From Bacteroidales bacterium (lineage in GTDB: Bacteria; Bacteroidota; Bacteroidia; Bacteroidales; F082), in assembly GCA_021647205.1 (NCBI GenBank), contig JAKIVD010000001.1, forward strand, positions 186,001-250,000: a stretch of 64,000 nucleotides of DNA, in the 5' to 3' direction. Positions 26,250 through 35,641 of the stretch are shown here, one piece after another. Positions within the stretch are counted from its first letter, which is position 1; each line of letters begins with the position of its first letter. The notes under the pieces are model-generated. The model ran no database searches and had not been told where the DNA came from. It was given only the letters and a program-made list of their open reading frames with translations. The position numbers were made by a program, and so were the translations under genes.

Positions 26250-27128
26250 TCAATTTCTGTTATCGACACCCCACAACAACTTGTCCCTGATGGTGGAGAA
26301 GAAATCTTTGTTGTTCATCTGCACGAGGTTCATGCGAAAGTCACAACGTTTCACAATTAATTCATCATCTTTGTTAATCGCAGAATGACGCGAATCAAGG
26401 GTGAGCAAGTATTTCTCTTCCCGGCCTTCAATCCGTATCTTTATTTTGCTGCTGTCCTGAATAACGATGGGTCGTACCGTTAAATTGTGTGAAGCAATGG
26501 GGGCGATCACAAAATTACGGGAACCTGGTGTCAGGATTGGGCCGCCCACACTCAGTGAGTAGGCAGTGGAGCCAGTGGGAGTGGCAACAATCAGCCCGTC
26601 GCCCCAGTAAGAATTCAGGAAGCGGTCGTCAATGTATACGTGTACCACAATCAACGAAGTGGTGTTGTTCCGGTAAATAGTCAGGTCGTTTAGGCCGTAA
26701 TTTAGCTCGCCAAAAATCCCTTTGGGTTCCTCCAGGCTCAGCATTGTCCTTTTATCAATACTATATTCCTTCCTGAAAATACTTGCAACCGCTTGCCGGA
26801 TTTCAATTTTTGAGACGTCAGATAAAAATCCCAGGCGCCCCAGGTTAATGCCGAGAATGGGAATGCCCGACGACCGCACGAAAGGGATGGTGTCGAGCAG
26901 GGTGCCGTCGCCCCCAATAGAAAAAAGCATATCAGCCTGCTTCACAAGTTCTGTGTGGGAGGTGAAAAACCGAAGCTGACCGGGAAAATTAACCGCGCCC
27001 GCAATTTTTTCAAAATAAGGTTTGTAAATCAGCAGGGAGGCCTGCTTCGCAACAAGTTCGTTGACGAGCAGCTGAATGTAATCGCAGTGATCAGGAGTAT
27101 ATTCTTTTCCAAACAGGGCAACTTCCAT
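26250..27128 (-). CDS. nadK: NAD kinase
   Basis: A 292-residue ATP-NAD kinase that makes NADP. The diagnostic GGDGTLLDTI motif follows FSIG near residue 76, then INLGRLGFLSD and the NE/D-type NAD site (LNYGLNDLTIYRN) and PTGSTAYSLSVGGPI. Length and motifs are complete. A near-consensus -7 element (TACTTTAG, plus-strand 27153-27160) lies 25 bases upstream. The gap of 120 bases to the DUF6089 gene contains that gene's own promoter, so the two transcription units are separate. Confidence 0.95.
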   Translation of the reverse strand: MEVALFGKEYTPDHCDYIQLLVNELVAKQASLLIYKPYFEKIAGAVNFPGQLRFFTSHTELVKQADMLFSIGGDGTLLDTIPFVRSSGIPILGINLGRLGFLSDVSKIEIRQAVASIFRKEYSIDKRTMLSLEEPKGIFGELNYGLNDLTIYRNNTTSLIVVHVYIDDRFLNSYWGDGLIVATPTGSTAYSLSVGGPILTPGSRNFVIAPIASHNLTVRPIVIQDSSKIKIRIEGREEKYLLTLDSRHSAINKDDELIVKRCDFRMNLVQMNNKDFFSTIRDKLLWGVDNRN

Positions 27129-27579
27129 AAAACGGCTAATTATTCAGCAAAGCTAAAGTAAAAAATCGTCTGACAATTAAAATGGCCCGCTCAATACACC
27201 CGGCTTGACAATTCTTAACTTTTTTTAACGCCAGGGCCGGAGTTCATCCGTAAACAAGTATTCATTTTTGCACGCAACGGGCCAATCATTCCCGGCACCG
27301 CTAGCATGATGACCCTCAGGCGAAAAACCGGCCAACGCAAAACCGAACTTCTGACGGCTTTTTCACTGCCGATTTTGGTGTGGGTGTATTCGTCCCCAAC
27401 AAGACTGGGTATTAGAGGGTCGCGACTTTTATCATCCGGTTATTGACACGGTCACTATAAAATAGAAACGGGGGATGAAAAAAGAAAAAACAGCCGGGGG
27501 ATTCTTTTCTTTATTTTTTCCAACAAAAAAGCCCCCAAAAAAAGTATGGGAGCTTCATAAAGTAGCGGGAACAAACTTC
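27129..27579. other. 451-base intergenic region
   Basis: No gene is seen in most of this stretch. It contains the near-consensus nadK -7 element at 27153-27160 and the terminator of the gene to the right (27525-27554). An open frame at 27475-27903 is antisense to a real gene and is rejected. Confidence 0.5.
27525..27554 (-). terminator. Intrinsic terminator of the small exported protein
   Basis: On the minus strand, AGCTCCCA and TGGGGGCT form an 8-bp stem with one T-G pair, followed by six T residues, 25 bases after the stop codon. Confidence 0.65.
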
Positions 27580-28041
27580 TTATTGTTCCATCAATGGGAT
27601 TTCCAGCGCCAGTTGTGCATTAATCAGCGCCCATACTTTGTTTTCGACCTGGAAGTAGCGGACCACTTTTTTGCCGGGCAACACTTTCTGGAATTTTTTG
27701 AAATACAATTTCTTCAACTTCGACAGCTCATCCACATTCTTCATGCTGTTGTTCCACAATTCAAGGGCTTTTTCGTCAGTCATGGTATCAAAGTTATCAG
27801 CATAATCCATAATTGTGTTGTACACTTTGGTATTGATTACATACTGTTTTTCGTTGTACTCGTTGTACAACGGCCAGAATATTTTGCTTTCTGCTTCTGT
27901 TAAATCCATGGCATCGGCAACCAGCACTTTTTTCTCGGTTTTGAGCGCGGCCCGTTCAACTTCCATGTAGTCGTGTGCGTTTTGCGCCATCATGGCGCTT
28001 GCAAAAAACACAATTGATAATCCTAAAATGATTTTCTTCAT
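27580..28041 (-). CDS. Small exported helical protein (Spy/CpxP-like)
   Basis: A 153-residue protein with a clear signal peptide beginning at the chosen start (MKKIILGLSIVFFASAMMAQ) and an all-helical charged mature part. The LTEAESKIFWPLYNEY stretch recalls LTxxQ/Spy-CpxP-type helical periplasmic proteins widespread in Bacteroidota, which bind envelope proteins or metals. The 19 extra codons of the longer frame overlap the -7 promoter (28071-28078) and are rejected. Family membership is tentative and the function unknown. Confidence 0.6.
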   Translation of the reverse strand: MKKIILGLSIVFFASAMMAQNAHDYMEVERAALKTEKKVLVADAMDLTEAESKIFWPLYNEYNEKQYVINTKVYNTIMDYADNFDTMTDEKALELWNNSMKNVDELSKLKKLYFKKFQKVLPGKKVVRYFQVENKVWALINAQLALEIPLMEQ

Positions 28042-28070
28042 CTCTAATTGTTTAGTTAAAAAGTGAATGG

Positions 28071-28078
28071 CAAAAGTA
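28071..28078 (-). promoter_or_regulatory. -7 element TACTTTTG (minus strand)
   Basis: CAAAAGTA on the plus strand. The predicted transcript start lies about 23 bases before the ATG at 28041, which fixes that start. Confidence 0.65.
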
Positions 28079-28178
28079 ATACATTTAGAACGTTTCAAAA
28101 TTACCGGGGGGGCCGAATATGTTAAAAATTCAAAATTCAGGGATGATAATTATGTGTCAGGATAAGCAGACGAAATAT

Positions 28179-28186
28179 TATCTTTG
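28179..28186 (+). promoter_or_regulatory. -7 element TATCTTTG of lysS
   Basis: A perfect TAnnTTTG match lying inside the 5' part of a longer frame. It forces lysS to start at 28203 or 28209, about 10 bases after the likely transcript start. Confidence 0.65.
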
Positions 28187-28202
28187 TCAAAATTTTTTAT
28201 CA

Positions 28203-29942
28203 ATGGGTATGCAATGGAGTGAACAGGAACAGGTCAGGCGTAACGCACTTAAAGAAATGAAGGCCTTGGGGATTAACCCTTACCCGCAGGCAGAGTACAA
28301 AGTGAATGCTTATGCGGAAGAAATTCACCAGCAGTTTCCAAAGGACAACAGTTTGTTTCAGGAAGTCAGCCTGGCCGGCCGGATCATGAGCCGCCGGATT
28401 ATGGGCGCCGCTTCTTTTACCGAGCTGATGGATTCTACCGGGAGGGTACAACTTTATTTTAAACGGGATGAAATCTGCCCGGGTGAAGACAAAAGCATGT
28501 ACAATACGGTGTTTAAGCGCCTGCTTGATATCGGTGATTTCATCGGTGTTACCGGATACGTTTTTGTGACCAGGATGGGCGAATTGACAGTGCATGTGAA
28601 ATCATTTACCGTTTTGTCAAAATCCCTTCGGCCCCTGCCCATTGTTAAAGAAAAGGACGGCAGGGTTTATGATGCTTTTTCTGATCCCGACCAGCGTTAC
28701 CGCCAGCGGTATGTTGATTTGATCGTCAACGAAGGCGTGAAAAATACATTTGTACAACGTGCCCGGGTCATCCGCTCCATGCGCGACTTTTTAAATAACA
28801 AGGGTTATCTGGAGGTTGAAACACCGATTTTACAACCCATCCCCGGTGGTGCTGCCGCAAGGCCTTTTGTTACGCATCACAACGCCCTCGACATGCCGCT
28901 TTACCTGCGCATTGCCAACGAACTGTATTTAAAGCGACTGATTGTAGGTGGTTACGAGGGGGTATTCGAATTTGCCAAAGATTTCCGTAACGAAGGGATG
29001 GACCGTTTCCACAATCCCGAATTTACGCAAATGGAGATTTATGTGGCCTACAAAGATTATTTCTGGATGATGGAAATGACGGAGCAGATGGTGGAAAAAA
29101 TTGCGCTCGACCTGCATGGCACCACCAAAGTTCAGGTAGGCGAAAATGTGATTGACTTTAAAGCCCCTTTCCGCCGGCTTTCTATTTTGGATGCCATTGA
29201 AGAACACACCGGAATTGATGTGAGCAAAATGGATGTGGGACAATTGACAGCCACTTGTAAAAAACTGGGGCTGGAAACCGACCCCTCGATGGGCAAGGGA
29301 AAACTGATTGACGAAATTTTTGGGGAGAAATGTGAACCCCATTTTATCCAGCCCGTTTTTATTACCGATTACCCGGTCGAGATGTCACCACTTTGCAAGC
29401 GCCACCGCGACAACCCCGAACTGACAGAGCGTTTTGAATTGATGGCCAACGGCAAAGAACTGGCCAATGCCTATTCCGAACTGAACGACCCCATCGACCA
29501 GCGGGAACGGTTTGAGGAGCAGGCAAAACTGGCCGAAAAAGGGGATGATGAAGCCATGTGGATCGACCAGGATTTTTTGCGCGCACTGGAATATGGCATG
29601 CCGCCCACTTCGGGCATGGGGATTGGCATTGACCGCCTTGTGATGATGTTGACCAACCAGCATTCCATACAGGAAGTGTTGTTTTTCCCGCAAATGCGGC
29701 CCGAAGCGGCGAAGAAAACTTTTACTTCTGAAGATTTTCAAAAGGCAGGTATCCCTGCTTCCTGGGCGGAGCATTTAATTCCTGCAGGTTTTACCAGCCT
29801 TGATTCGCTGAATGACGCAAAACCGGCCGTTATCCAGCAAAAGCTGAATGGCTACCGCAAAAAAAACAAACTGGATATCCCTGCTGTTCAAATGGGCGAA
29901 ATTGAGGGGTGGCTGGAAAAACCGGGACAGGATATTTTGTAA
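28203..29942 (+). CDS. lysS: Lysyl-tRNA synthetase, class II
   Basis: A 579-residue class II synthetase that charges tRNA-Lys. The N-terminal OB-fold anticodon-binding domain (SLAGRIMSRRIMGAASF) is followed by class II motif 2 (FRNEGMDRFHNPEFTQMEIY) and motif 3 (SGMGIGIDRLVMM). A C-terminal extension of about 60 residues after FFPQMRPE is usual in Bacteroidota LysS. The start is set to 28203 (MGMQWSEQEQVRR), because the promoter at 28179 excludes the 28 upstream codons. A second ATG two codons later is also possible. Confidence 0.95.
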   Translation: MGMQWSEQEQVRRNALKEMKALGINPYPQAEYKVNAYAEEIHQQFPKDNSLFQEVSLAGRIMSRRIMGAASFTELMDSTGRVQLYFKRDEICPGEDKSMYNTVFKRLLDIGDFIGVTGYVFVTRMGELTVHVKSFTVLSKSLRPLPIVKEKDGRVYDAFSDPDQRYRQRYVDLIVNEGVKNTFVQRARVIRSMRDFLNNKGYLEVETPILQPIPGGAAARPFVTHHNALDMPLYLRIANELYLKRLIVGGYEGVFEFAKDFRNEGMDRFHNPEFTQMEIYVAYKDYFWMMEMTEQMVEKIALDLHGTTKVQVGENVIDFKAPFRRLSILDAIEEHTGIDVSKMDVGQLTATCKKLGLETDPSMGKGKLIDEIFGEKCEPHFIQPVFITDYPVEMSPLCKRHRDNPELTERFELMANGKELANAYSELNDPIDQRERFEEQAKLAEKGDDEAMWIDQDFLRALEYGMPPTSGMGIGIDRLVMMLTNQHSIQEVLFFPQMRPEAAKKTFTSEDFQKAGIPASWAEHLIPAGFTSLDSLNDAKPAVIQQKLNGYRKKNKLDIPAVQMGEIEGWLEKPGQDIL

Positions 29943-30071
29943 AAGTTTACACACGGACGATTAAAACAGGGGGGGCAAAAGGAACAAGTATTTCCCTTTT
30001 CGAAAGATTGGATTCGGCTGCTGCTTTTTCATCGATAAACAAAAGCAAGCTGTAAATCATTTTAATTGTAC

Positions 30072-30079
30072 TATCTTTG
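30072..30079 (+). promoter_or_regulatory. -7 element TATCTTTG of tatA
   Basis: A perfect match 25 bases before the tatA start, indicating that tatA is transcribed separately from lysS. Confidence 0.6.
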
Positions 30080-30104
30080 TTGCATAAACAGTAAATGAAA
30101 AATT

Positions 30105-30338
30105 ATGACTTCGATATTCATTAACGGGCAGGAAGTGTTGGTTCAGACAGCCGGTTTCTTAGGTGGCTGGGAAATAGTGGCCATTGTAGTGGTAGTTCTT
30201 TTGTTGTTCGGTGGCCGGAAAATTCCTGAACTGATGAAGGGCCTCGGCAAAGGGGTGAAAGAATTTAAGGAAGGCATTGCCGAAGGCGACGAGGATGGCA
30301 CAGCAAGCGGCCAGAAGACAAAAACTGACGATAAATAG
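30105..30338 (+). CDS. tatA: Twin-arginine translocase subunit TatA/TatE
   Basis: A 77-residue protein with a single membrane helix (residues about 21-35), the FGGRKIPEL hinge (35-43) and an amphipathic helix ([13 protein letters not shown]) before a charged tail. This is the TatA pore-forming subunit, which moves folded proteins across the inner membrane. tatC is not in the window. Candidate substrates in the window include NapA (NRREFVK), NapG (SRRDALK) and the Rieske protein (DRRDALK). The N-terminal segment before the helix is longer than usual (about 20 residues). Confidence 0.9.
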   Translation: MTSIFINGQEVLVQTAGFLGGWEIVAIVVVVLLLFGGRKIPELMKGLGKGVKEFKEGIAEGDEDGTASGQKTKTDDK

Positions 30339-30349
30339 GCAATATTTTC

Positions 30350-31786
30350 TTAATCACCAATGAGGTGCTTGTATTGTTCCGCCCGCTCAAGTATCTCGTT
30401 CACAAACTTGTAGGTTTCTTCCCCTCTTAAATAGCCGTAGTAAACAGCGGTGTCGTGATAAAATTCTTTATCCGATAAATTCAAGATAAAATGATCGACG
30501 TTACCGGTCCATTTATTGGGGTTCATCCCATATTTCCGGGCCAGTCTGCGGCCATCAAAAACATGCCCGATTCCGGCATTGTAGGAAGCAAGAACAAATT
30601 TCATCCGCTCGGCTGAATCAGCAATCTCAGCGGGCAACTGCCTGTCAAGGTATTTCAGGTACCTGGCCCCGGCCGTAATTTGTTGATCAGGGCTGGCAGT
30701 CGTGTCCAGGCCATATTTTTCAAGTGTTACCGGCATCATTTGCATCAGTCCGTATGCGCCGACCCAGGACCTGACTTTTGGTTTGAACTCCGATTCCTGG
30801 TAAATCAGTGATGCCAGGACGCGCCAGTCCCATCCGATAATGGTACTGGCTTTTTTTATTTCTTCATCGTAGGGAGAAAGCCGGCCACCGCTAAATGAGT
30901 TGTACTGACTTTTGGCAATACGGCGCGCCCTGATATTCTCGAAATACTTATTATATAGCAAGCGCGACAGCAAAGTTCTCTTAAAGCCGGCAAACCACTG
31001 GTTGATGGTGTCTGTCAATGCCGTTTGGCCCTTTTTGGTTGCCCAGGCAATTTTCTGCGGAAAACTGATGGGTGTTTTCACATCAATATTCGGATAATAC
31101 CTGGTATTTACCAGGCCTATGTATTTATCTGTTACCGTAAAGTCAATTTCACCCTGTGCAACAGCAGCAATAAGTTCTTCGGTGTCCTTGTCTTCTTCCA
31201 TTACATAAATGGTATCCGCAATTTCGTCTGACAGTGTGTTCAGCCGCTGGACATAAATACTTCCTTTTTGCACGTAAATTGTTTTCCCGGCCAAATCAAT
31301 CTGGTTTCTAATCAGGTACGCCTCAATCTCGTCAGCCGTCTTCATCTGCTGCCAGCCATCCGGTTTTCGTTGAACCAGCATTTGCCGTGTCGTTAAAATA
31401 GGGGTGGTAAACTCGAGTGTACGCATGCGGTTGGTGGTTACCGTCAGCCCCATGGCAATCAGGTCAATCTCACCATTGTTAAGCATCTCAACACTTTTGT
31501 CAATATCTTTTACAATGATGAGTTCCAGTGCAACACCGAGGTGGCTTGTGAGGTTTTGCAGCAGTTCATACTGGTAACCAATGGGTTCTCCGCGGTAAAT
31601 CAGGTAACTGACGGAGCCGTAATCGGTGGCCGCCCTGAGCTTCTTCCGAAACAGGATGCTGTCGAGTGTGCTGCGACGGTTTTGAACCAGCTTGTCTTTA
31701 GTTTGGTGCTGTTTCTTTGAAGCCCCTGACCCACAGGAAGTAATCACCAGCAACAATACGATTAAGCCTGTTAAACTTCGGAGCAT
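30350..31786 (-). CDS. mltF: MltF-type membrane-bound lytic transglycosylase lipoprotein
   Basis: A 478-residue lipoprotein (lipobox VITSC, Cys18) with two domains. The N-terminal half is a periplasmic amino-acid-binding-protein-like domain (residues about 50-280, with VSYLIYRGEPIGYQYELL). The C-terminal half is an SLT lytic transglycosylase whose catalytic Glu lies in IYQESEF (about residue 329), with GAYGLMQMMP and ASYNAGIGHVFDGR. Such proteins cut peptidoglycan to give anhydromuropeptides. The gene is convergent with tatA, with only 11 bases between the stops. A TACTTTGG-like -7 element lies at 31805-31812. Confidence 0.9.
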   Translation of the reverse strand: MLRSLTGLIVLLLVITSCGSGASKKQHQTKDKLVQNRRSTLDSILFRKKLRAATDYGSVSYLIYRGEPIGYQYELLQNLTSHLGVALELIIVKDIDKSVEMLNNGEIDLIAMGLTVTTNRMRTLEFTTPILTTRQMLVQRKPDGWQQMKTADEIEAYLIRNQIDLAGKTIYVQKGSIYVQRLNTLSDEIADTIYVMEEDKDTEELIAAVAQGEIDFTVTDKYIGLVNTRYYPNIDVKTPISFPQKIAWATKKGQTALTDTINQWFAGFKRTLLSRLLYNKYFENIRARRIAKSQYNSFSGGRLSPYDEEIKKASTIIGWDWRVLASLIYQESEFKPKVRSWVGAYGLMQMMPVTLEKYGLDTTASPDQQITAGARYLKYLDRQLPAEIADSAERMKFVLASYNAGIGHVFDGRRLARKYGMNPNKWTGNVDHFILNLSDKEFYHDTAVYYGYLRGEETYKFVNEILERAEQYKHLIGD

Positions 31787-32324
31787 AATGTTTGTTTAGG
31801 TTGGCCAAAGTATAAAAAAAAGCGGACGTACTGATTCGCGATTCCAAGCATCAGGCATTTGGTTACCGGAAACCTGCTGCATTTCTGATTGCCTCATTCC
31901 TCAAACTGCCAGATGGTTCAAGATTTTATGTCGGAAAAAAGATACTTATCCTTCGGCCCCCGATTGGCTGGAAGAAATCAACAATCAATTAGACCCGGAC
32001 TCCTGCTGGCCTTGATACAAAATGCATTTGTACCAAGCCTCCTATTATGATATTCCGCGCATTTGGCGGCTTGAAAAACAAGCGGCTTTTAAGAACGAAA
32101 CAAACCATCATTACGGTAAATCCCGTAGGCATTTACGTTAAATCCTCTATTCCCGAGCCCTTTGTTCCGTACTAATTTTGTCGCTGTAATTGTTGTTACA
32201 TACATCAGGGCACCAAACCCATTGATAAATATTCACAGCGTCTTCCCGTGCTTATCACCTTATTGCTTTGAGGTTAACAACAATTATGCTGCGGGAGGCG
32301 CTGTGTATTTTAAGCATCAGGAAA
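31787..32324. other. 538-base gap without a confident gene
   Basis: No convincing coding sequence is seen. It holds the divergent promoters: a -7-like element for mltF at 31805-31812 and TAATTTTG at 32173-32180 for the propeller genes. A TTTG at 32161 is too close to be a -33 element. Fragments of a decayed gene are possible but could not be identified. Confidence 0.45.
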
Positions 32325-33470
32325 ATGAAACGCTTTCTATTTTTACTTCTCATTCTGGCAACAGCTCCAACGCTTATCAAATCGCAGACTGCCGACATAG
32401 ATTATGAACGGATAAAAATCGGTGATGCAAAACACATGGTTTCCGGGCTGGCACTTTCACCCAATAGGGAAACACTGGCCATTTCACCCACCCAAAGCTT
32501 CCCGTTTTATTTATTCGATTGGAAAAACGAGAAGCTGCTCAATGAGTTTAATGTAGGGAACTGGTATGCGGGGTCAGCCATTAATTATTCAGCAGAAGGA
32601 AATTATATTGTGCTCAATCAACTGAAATACCTCGATTTTTCTGTGAACAAGGACCGGGAAGTTGACTTTGAAATTGTAGATGCAAAGACAGGAAAACGGG
32701 TAAAAAGATTTGAAGCCCGTCATGCTGTTGCCATTACCCCCGACGAAAAATATGTGCTTGCCTTAAGTGGTGAAGAAGTGAGTTTCTGGAATTTGGCTTC
32801 GAAGAAAAAAGACAAGTCTTTTAAGGTTGAAAAAGCAAGCAATGGAATTGCCATCAGCCCCGACGGAAAATGGATTGCTGTTTCCCACAAGCTTTACGAA
32901 AAAGATGCCAGGCAAATGCCGAACCTGAAACGCGATAAAAAAACCATGAAGCATGCGCTCAAATACAAGCAGCAGATTTCGGTTTTTGATGCTTCAACCT
33001 TTAAGAAGTTGTACACGGTGAACGAGCTTTACGACATTATTTATAAACTTTCTTTCAGTGACGACGGTCAGTTTCTCATGTGCCTTCATATCCCGCATAC
33101 AAAAGCGCAAAGCAGTCCGACGGGAAGGCAAATGTATGTGAATGTAATTGACATGAACACACAGCAGCCCGTAAGAAGGGGCTTTGTTTCGACAGCCAGC
33201 TACGAGCCCGACTTTAAACTGAGCCATGACCAAAAACTTTTCGGGATTGTTTCCAGGTCGAACAAATTTCTGGAACTGCATATTTACGATTTTGAAACCA
33301 AGAAAATGCTGTACCGCTTTCAGCAATCCTACCGCTTGTTTGAAAAAAATGAAGGGGGGATGTTAGTGGCCGATTCCAGGTTGACTTTTGTCTTTTTGCC
33401 CGATAACAAGTCGGTACTGATGACCATGGGCAACCACCTTGTAAAATGGAATTTCGAACCTAAAAAATAG
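32325..33470 (+). CDS. Exported WD40-like beta-propeller protein
   Basis: A 381-residue protein starting at 32325 with a signal peptide (MKRFLFLLLILATAPTLIKS); the longer upstream frame has no signal and is rejected. The mature part shows propeller blades with S/T-P-D/N-x-x-x-L-A/x-S repeats (ALSPNRETLAIS, AITPDEKYVLAL, AISPDGKWIAVS, SFSDDGQFLMCL), typical of WD40-like periplasmic or surface proteins. No enzymatic motif is present. The stop is followed after 4 bases by the next gene, so it opens a three-gene unit of exported proteins. The function is unknown. Confidence 0.7.
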   Translation: MKRFLFLLLILATAPTLIKSQTADIDYERIKIGDAKHMVSGLALSPNRETLAISPTQSFPFYLFDWKNEKLLNEFNVGNWYAGSAINYSAEGNYIVLNQLKYLDFSVNKDREVDFEIVDAKTGKRVKRFEARHAVAITPDEKYVLALSGEEVSFWNLASKKKDKSFKVEKASNGIAISPDGKWIAVSHKLYEKDARQMPNLKRDKKTMKHALKYKQQISVFDASTFKKLYTVNELYDIIYKLSFSDDGQFLMCLHIPHTKAQSSPTGRQMYVNVIDMNTQQPVRRGFVSTASYEPDFKLSHDQKLFGIVSRSNKFLELHIYDFETKKMLYRFQQSYRLFEKNEGGMLVADSRLTFVFLPDNKSVLMTMGNHLVKWNFEPKK

Positions 33471-33474
33471 AAAC

Positions 33475-33837
33475 ATGAGAATTATTGTTGTAATGATTGC
33501 CGTAATACTGGCCGGTTTTACTCTGCCCGAAAAGAAGCCCCTGATTGAATCCAAAGAAAAAGTGAAAGCCACTGCCATAAAAGAATTCAACCAGTCGATG
33601 ACAGACCCCGAAGGGGAACTTCATCTTTTTGGCGTGGAGAACAACATCAAAGGTGAATATCATTTTAAAGTTACCCTGGGAGACAGGGGAAAGGTCATTT
33701 CCGTATTTGTCATCAGCCGAAAGGGCGCGGATATCCCCTCCCAAAACAAAGTAAAAGATGCGGTAAAAGCCTTCCGATTTCATTTTAAACTGCCCAAAAA
33801 CAAAGACTACAGTTTCGAACATACTTTCAAATTTTAA
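33475..33837 (+). CDS. Small exported protein of unknown function
   Basis: A 120-residue protein with a short N-terminal hydrophobic segment (IIVVMIAVILAGFTL) acting as signal or anchor, then a charged mature part rich in Lys and Phe with TLGDRGKVISVFVISRKG. No recognisable family. It lies 4 bases after the propeller gene and 24 before the PQQ-like propeller, suggesting a shared function. Confidence 0.65.
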   Translation: MRIIVVMIAVILAGFTLPEKKPLIESKEKVKATAIKEFNQSMTDPEGELHLFGVENNIKGEYHFKVTLGDRGKVISVFVISRKGADIPSQNKVKDAVKAFRFHFKLPKNKDYSFEHTFKF

Positions 33838-33861
33838 TTCAATAACCTTAAAGCTAATCTT

Positions 33862-35502
33862 ATGAAAAAATTACTCTTGATTGTTTTGGCCGTCACCTTC
33901 GGTTTTGCCGGAATGAGCCAAAAAGAAATGTCAACGGTCTGGTCAAAAGACATGGGGATTAAATACACTTATCACGGAACGGGGCTCGAAGAAACCGACT
34001 ACAGCTATGTTGCCGACGCCAAACAAATGGCGGTTTTCAGCAACAAAGACGGGAGCATCTATTGGACAAAAACCTTTAAAGAAATTGCGCCCAACATTAA
34101 AAAGATTGACGAACTGGTGCCTTTCTGGGAATCGAACATCATTTTTCTTTTTGACCGAAAAGCCGGAAAAGACCAGATTGCCTGTATCGATTTAACCAAT
34201 GGCAAATTGCTCTGGACAACCGACAAATACCAAAAAGTAACTGCCGATATGATTGTTTATATCGAAGAAGACCACGGTTTTGCCATCTCCTTAAAGAAAG
34301 AACTGGTTTACATCAAAGCGCACACAGGTGAGGAGATTTGGTCAACATCAAAATTTTCCGGAGTTGTGGGTAAATATGTTTACAATCCTGATGACCAAAC
34401 CCTGACGATGGTGAATTTTATTCCCAGTGGTATTGTGGCCTTCTTTACCGGCTTTAAAAACCAGATAGCCAGAATTAACATGAAAACCGGTGAAGTTGTT
34501 TGGGAAAATACATACATCGGCAGGGCCGACAAGAAGGTTGTGACGGGGGACTTTATTTATGATCTTGAATTGAATGATGATAAAGTCATTCTTAGTTTGG
34601 CCGGTATCCAGGTTTACGATTACAATACCGGGGCCACTTTATGGTCGGCTGCTTTTGATTATACACCATCGGTAGTAAAGCCACCAAAGGGTGTAACACG
34701 CTGGGGGGTTTATGGTGCAGTTGCCGACCCGGTTATTGTTGGCGATGATATTTATGTACTGGATATGACGGATAAAAAAAACCAGTACATCAAGAAATAT
34801 GATTATCACACCGGTAAATTACTCTGGACATCCAAAGAAATTAAGGGGGCCAAAGCCATTCCCGGAATGACGGTGGTGGGAGATGTGGTAGCCATTCAGG
34901 TGGGTGGTGCCGTGGAGGTACAATACGTACAAAAAGTAGTAACACAGTACTATACGTTTTATTACCGGGTTGTGACTTATAGCGGGGTGAAACCTTATGG
35001 CGTGCAGGCTTTTAATACGAGCGATGGTTCAAAAAGGTGGGACAGTGAGCGCTTTAAAAAAGGGATCACAAATGCCATTGCCGTGGGCAACAGCCATATT
35101 GTTTGCAGCGGAAAATCACTGTATTCGATTGATATTGAAACCGGAAACGATAATTACGAAGTGCCGGTTTCCAAAGGTGGTGTTGGCCTGGCACAAATGA
35201 TTCTGCCCTACGGCGACAACACAATCGTTGTGGTTGGCGAAAAGGGGCTGTCAACTTTTAATGCAAGCGATGGCTCATTGATCAAAAAATCACCGTTCAA
35301 AAAATCCACCCTGTCGGGACAAATTGGCGATATTGTTTTGATGAAAACGGACAAAGCTGATTTTGCCGTTTACGATCTGTCAACCATGGATTATACGATG
35401 TACGATGCCCGCAAAGGCGCACAAACCTGGCTGGAGCGCGAAGATGCCAAATACGTTTATGTATATGAGAAAAAGACAGTTACCAAGCTTTCGACACATT
35501 AA
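33862..35502 (+). CDS. PQQ-binding-like beta-propeller protein, exported
   Basis: A 546-residue protein with a signal peptide (residues 1-19) and repeated blades with the PQQ/YVTN-like pattern D-x-x-T/N-G-x-x-x-W (LTNGKLLWTT, AHTGEEIWSTS, MKTGEVVWENT, YNTGATLWSAA, YHTGKLLWTS). This is the propeller of PQQ-dependent dehydrogenase-like or BamB-like scaffolds. The metal and cofactor residues of true quinoproteins are not evident, so an assembly or binding role is more likely. It ends a three-gene unit with a terminator-like hairpin after it. Confidence 0.75.
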   Translation: MKKLLLIVLAVTFGFAGMSQKEMSTVWSKDMGIKYTYHGTGLEETDYSYVADAKQMAVFSNKDGSIYWTKTFKEIAPNIKKIDELVPFWESNIIFLFDRKAGKDQIACIDLTNGKLLWTTDKYQKVTADMIVYIEEDHGFAISLKKELVYIKAHTGEEIWSTSKFSGVVGKYVYNPDDQTLTMVNFIPSGIVAFFTGFKNQIARINMKTGEVVWENTYIGRADKKVVTGDFIYDLELNDDKVILSLAGIQVYDYNTGATLWSAAFDYTPSVVKPPKGVTRWGVYGAVADPVIVGDDIYVLDMTDKKNQYIKKYDYHTGKLLWTSKEIKGAKAIPGMTVVGDVVAIQVGGAVEVQYVQKVVTQYYTFYYRVVTYSGVKPYGVQAFNTSDGSKRWDSERFKKGITNAIAVGNSHIVCSGKSLYSIDIETGNDNYEVPVSKGGVGLAQMILPYGDNTIVVVGEKGLSTFNASDGSLIKKSPFKKSTLSGQIGDIVLMKTDKADFAVYDLSTMDYTMYDARKGAQTWLEREDAKYVYVYEKKTVTKLSTH

Positions 35503-35538
35503 GGCAGTATATTTCGGATAGTCGGAATCCGGCAATTT

Positions 35539-35590
35539 ACCCCCCCTTTTCTTTCCGCTGACGGAGATATAAAGGGGGTTTCTCATTTTT
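35539..35590 (+). terminator. Hairpin terminator after the propeller genes
   Basis: CCCCCTTT (35542-35549) pairs with AAAGGGGG (35571-35578), with an inner TCCG/CGGA stem, and is followed by a T-rich tail. Confidence 0.6.
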
Positions 35591-35641
35591 ATTAAAAAGC
35601 CTGCTTGCACCCCGGCTTCTTCTACCCGCCGGTGATTTTTG

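Noticed and set aside
27300-27480. tRNA-like or small RNA fold in the gap before the small exported protein
   Set aside because: No cloverleaf or conserved T-loop could be drawn; left as unexplained non-coding DNA.
27475-27903. 142-codon plus-strand frame
   Set aside because: Overlaps the terminator and coding sequence of the small exported protein on the minus strand; no homology.
32162-32407. 81-codon frame before the WD40-like gene
   Set aside because: Overlaps the real signal peptide in another frame and contains the promoter region.
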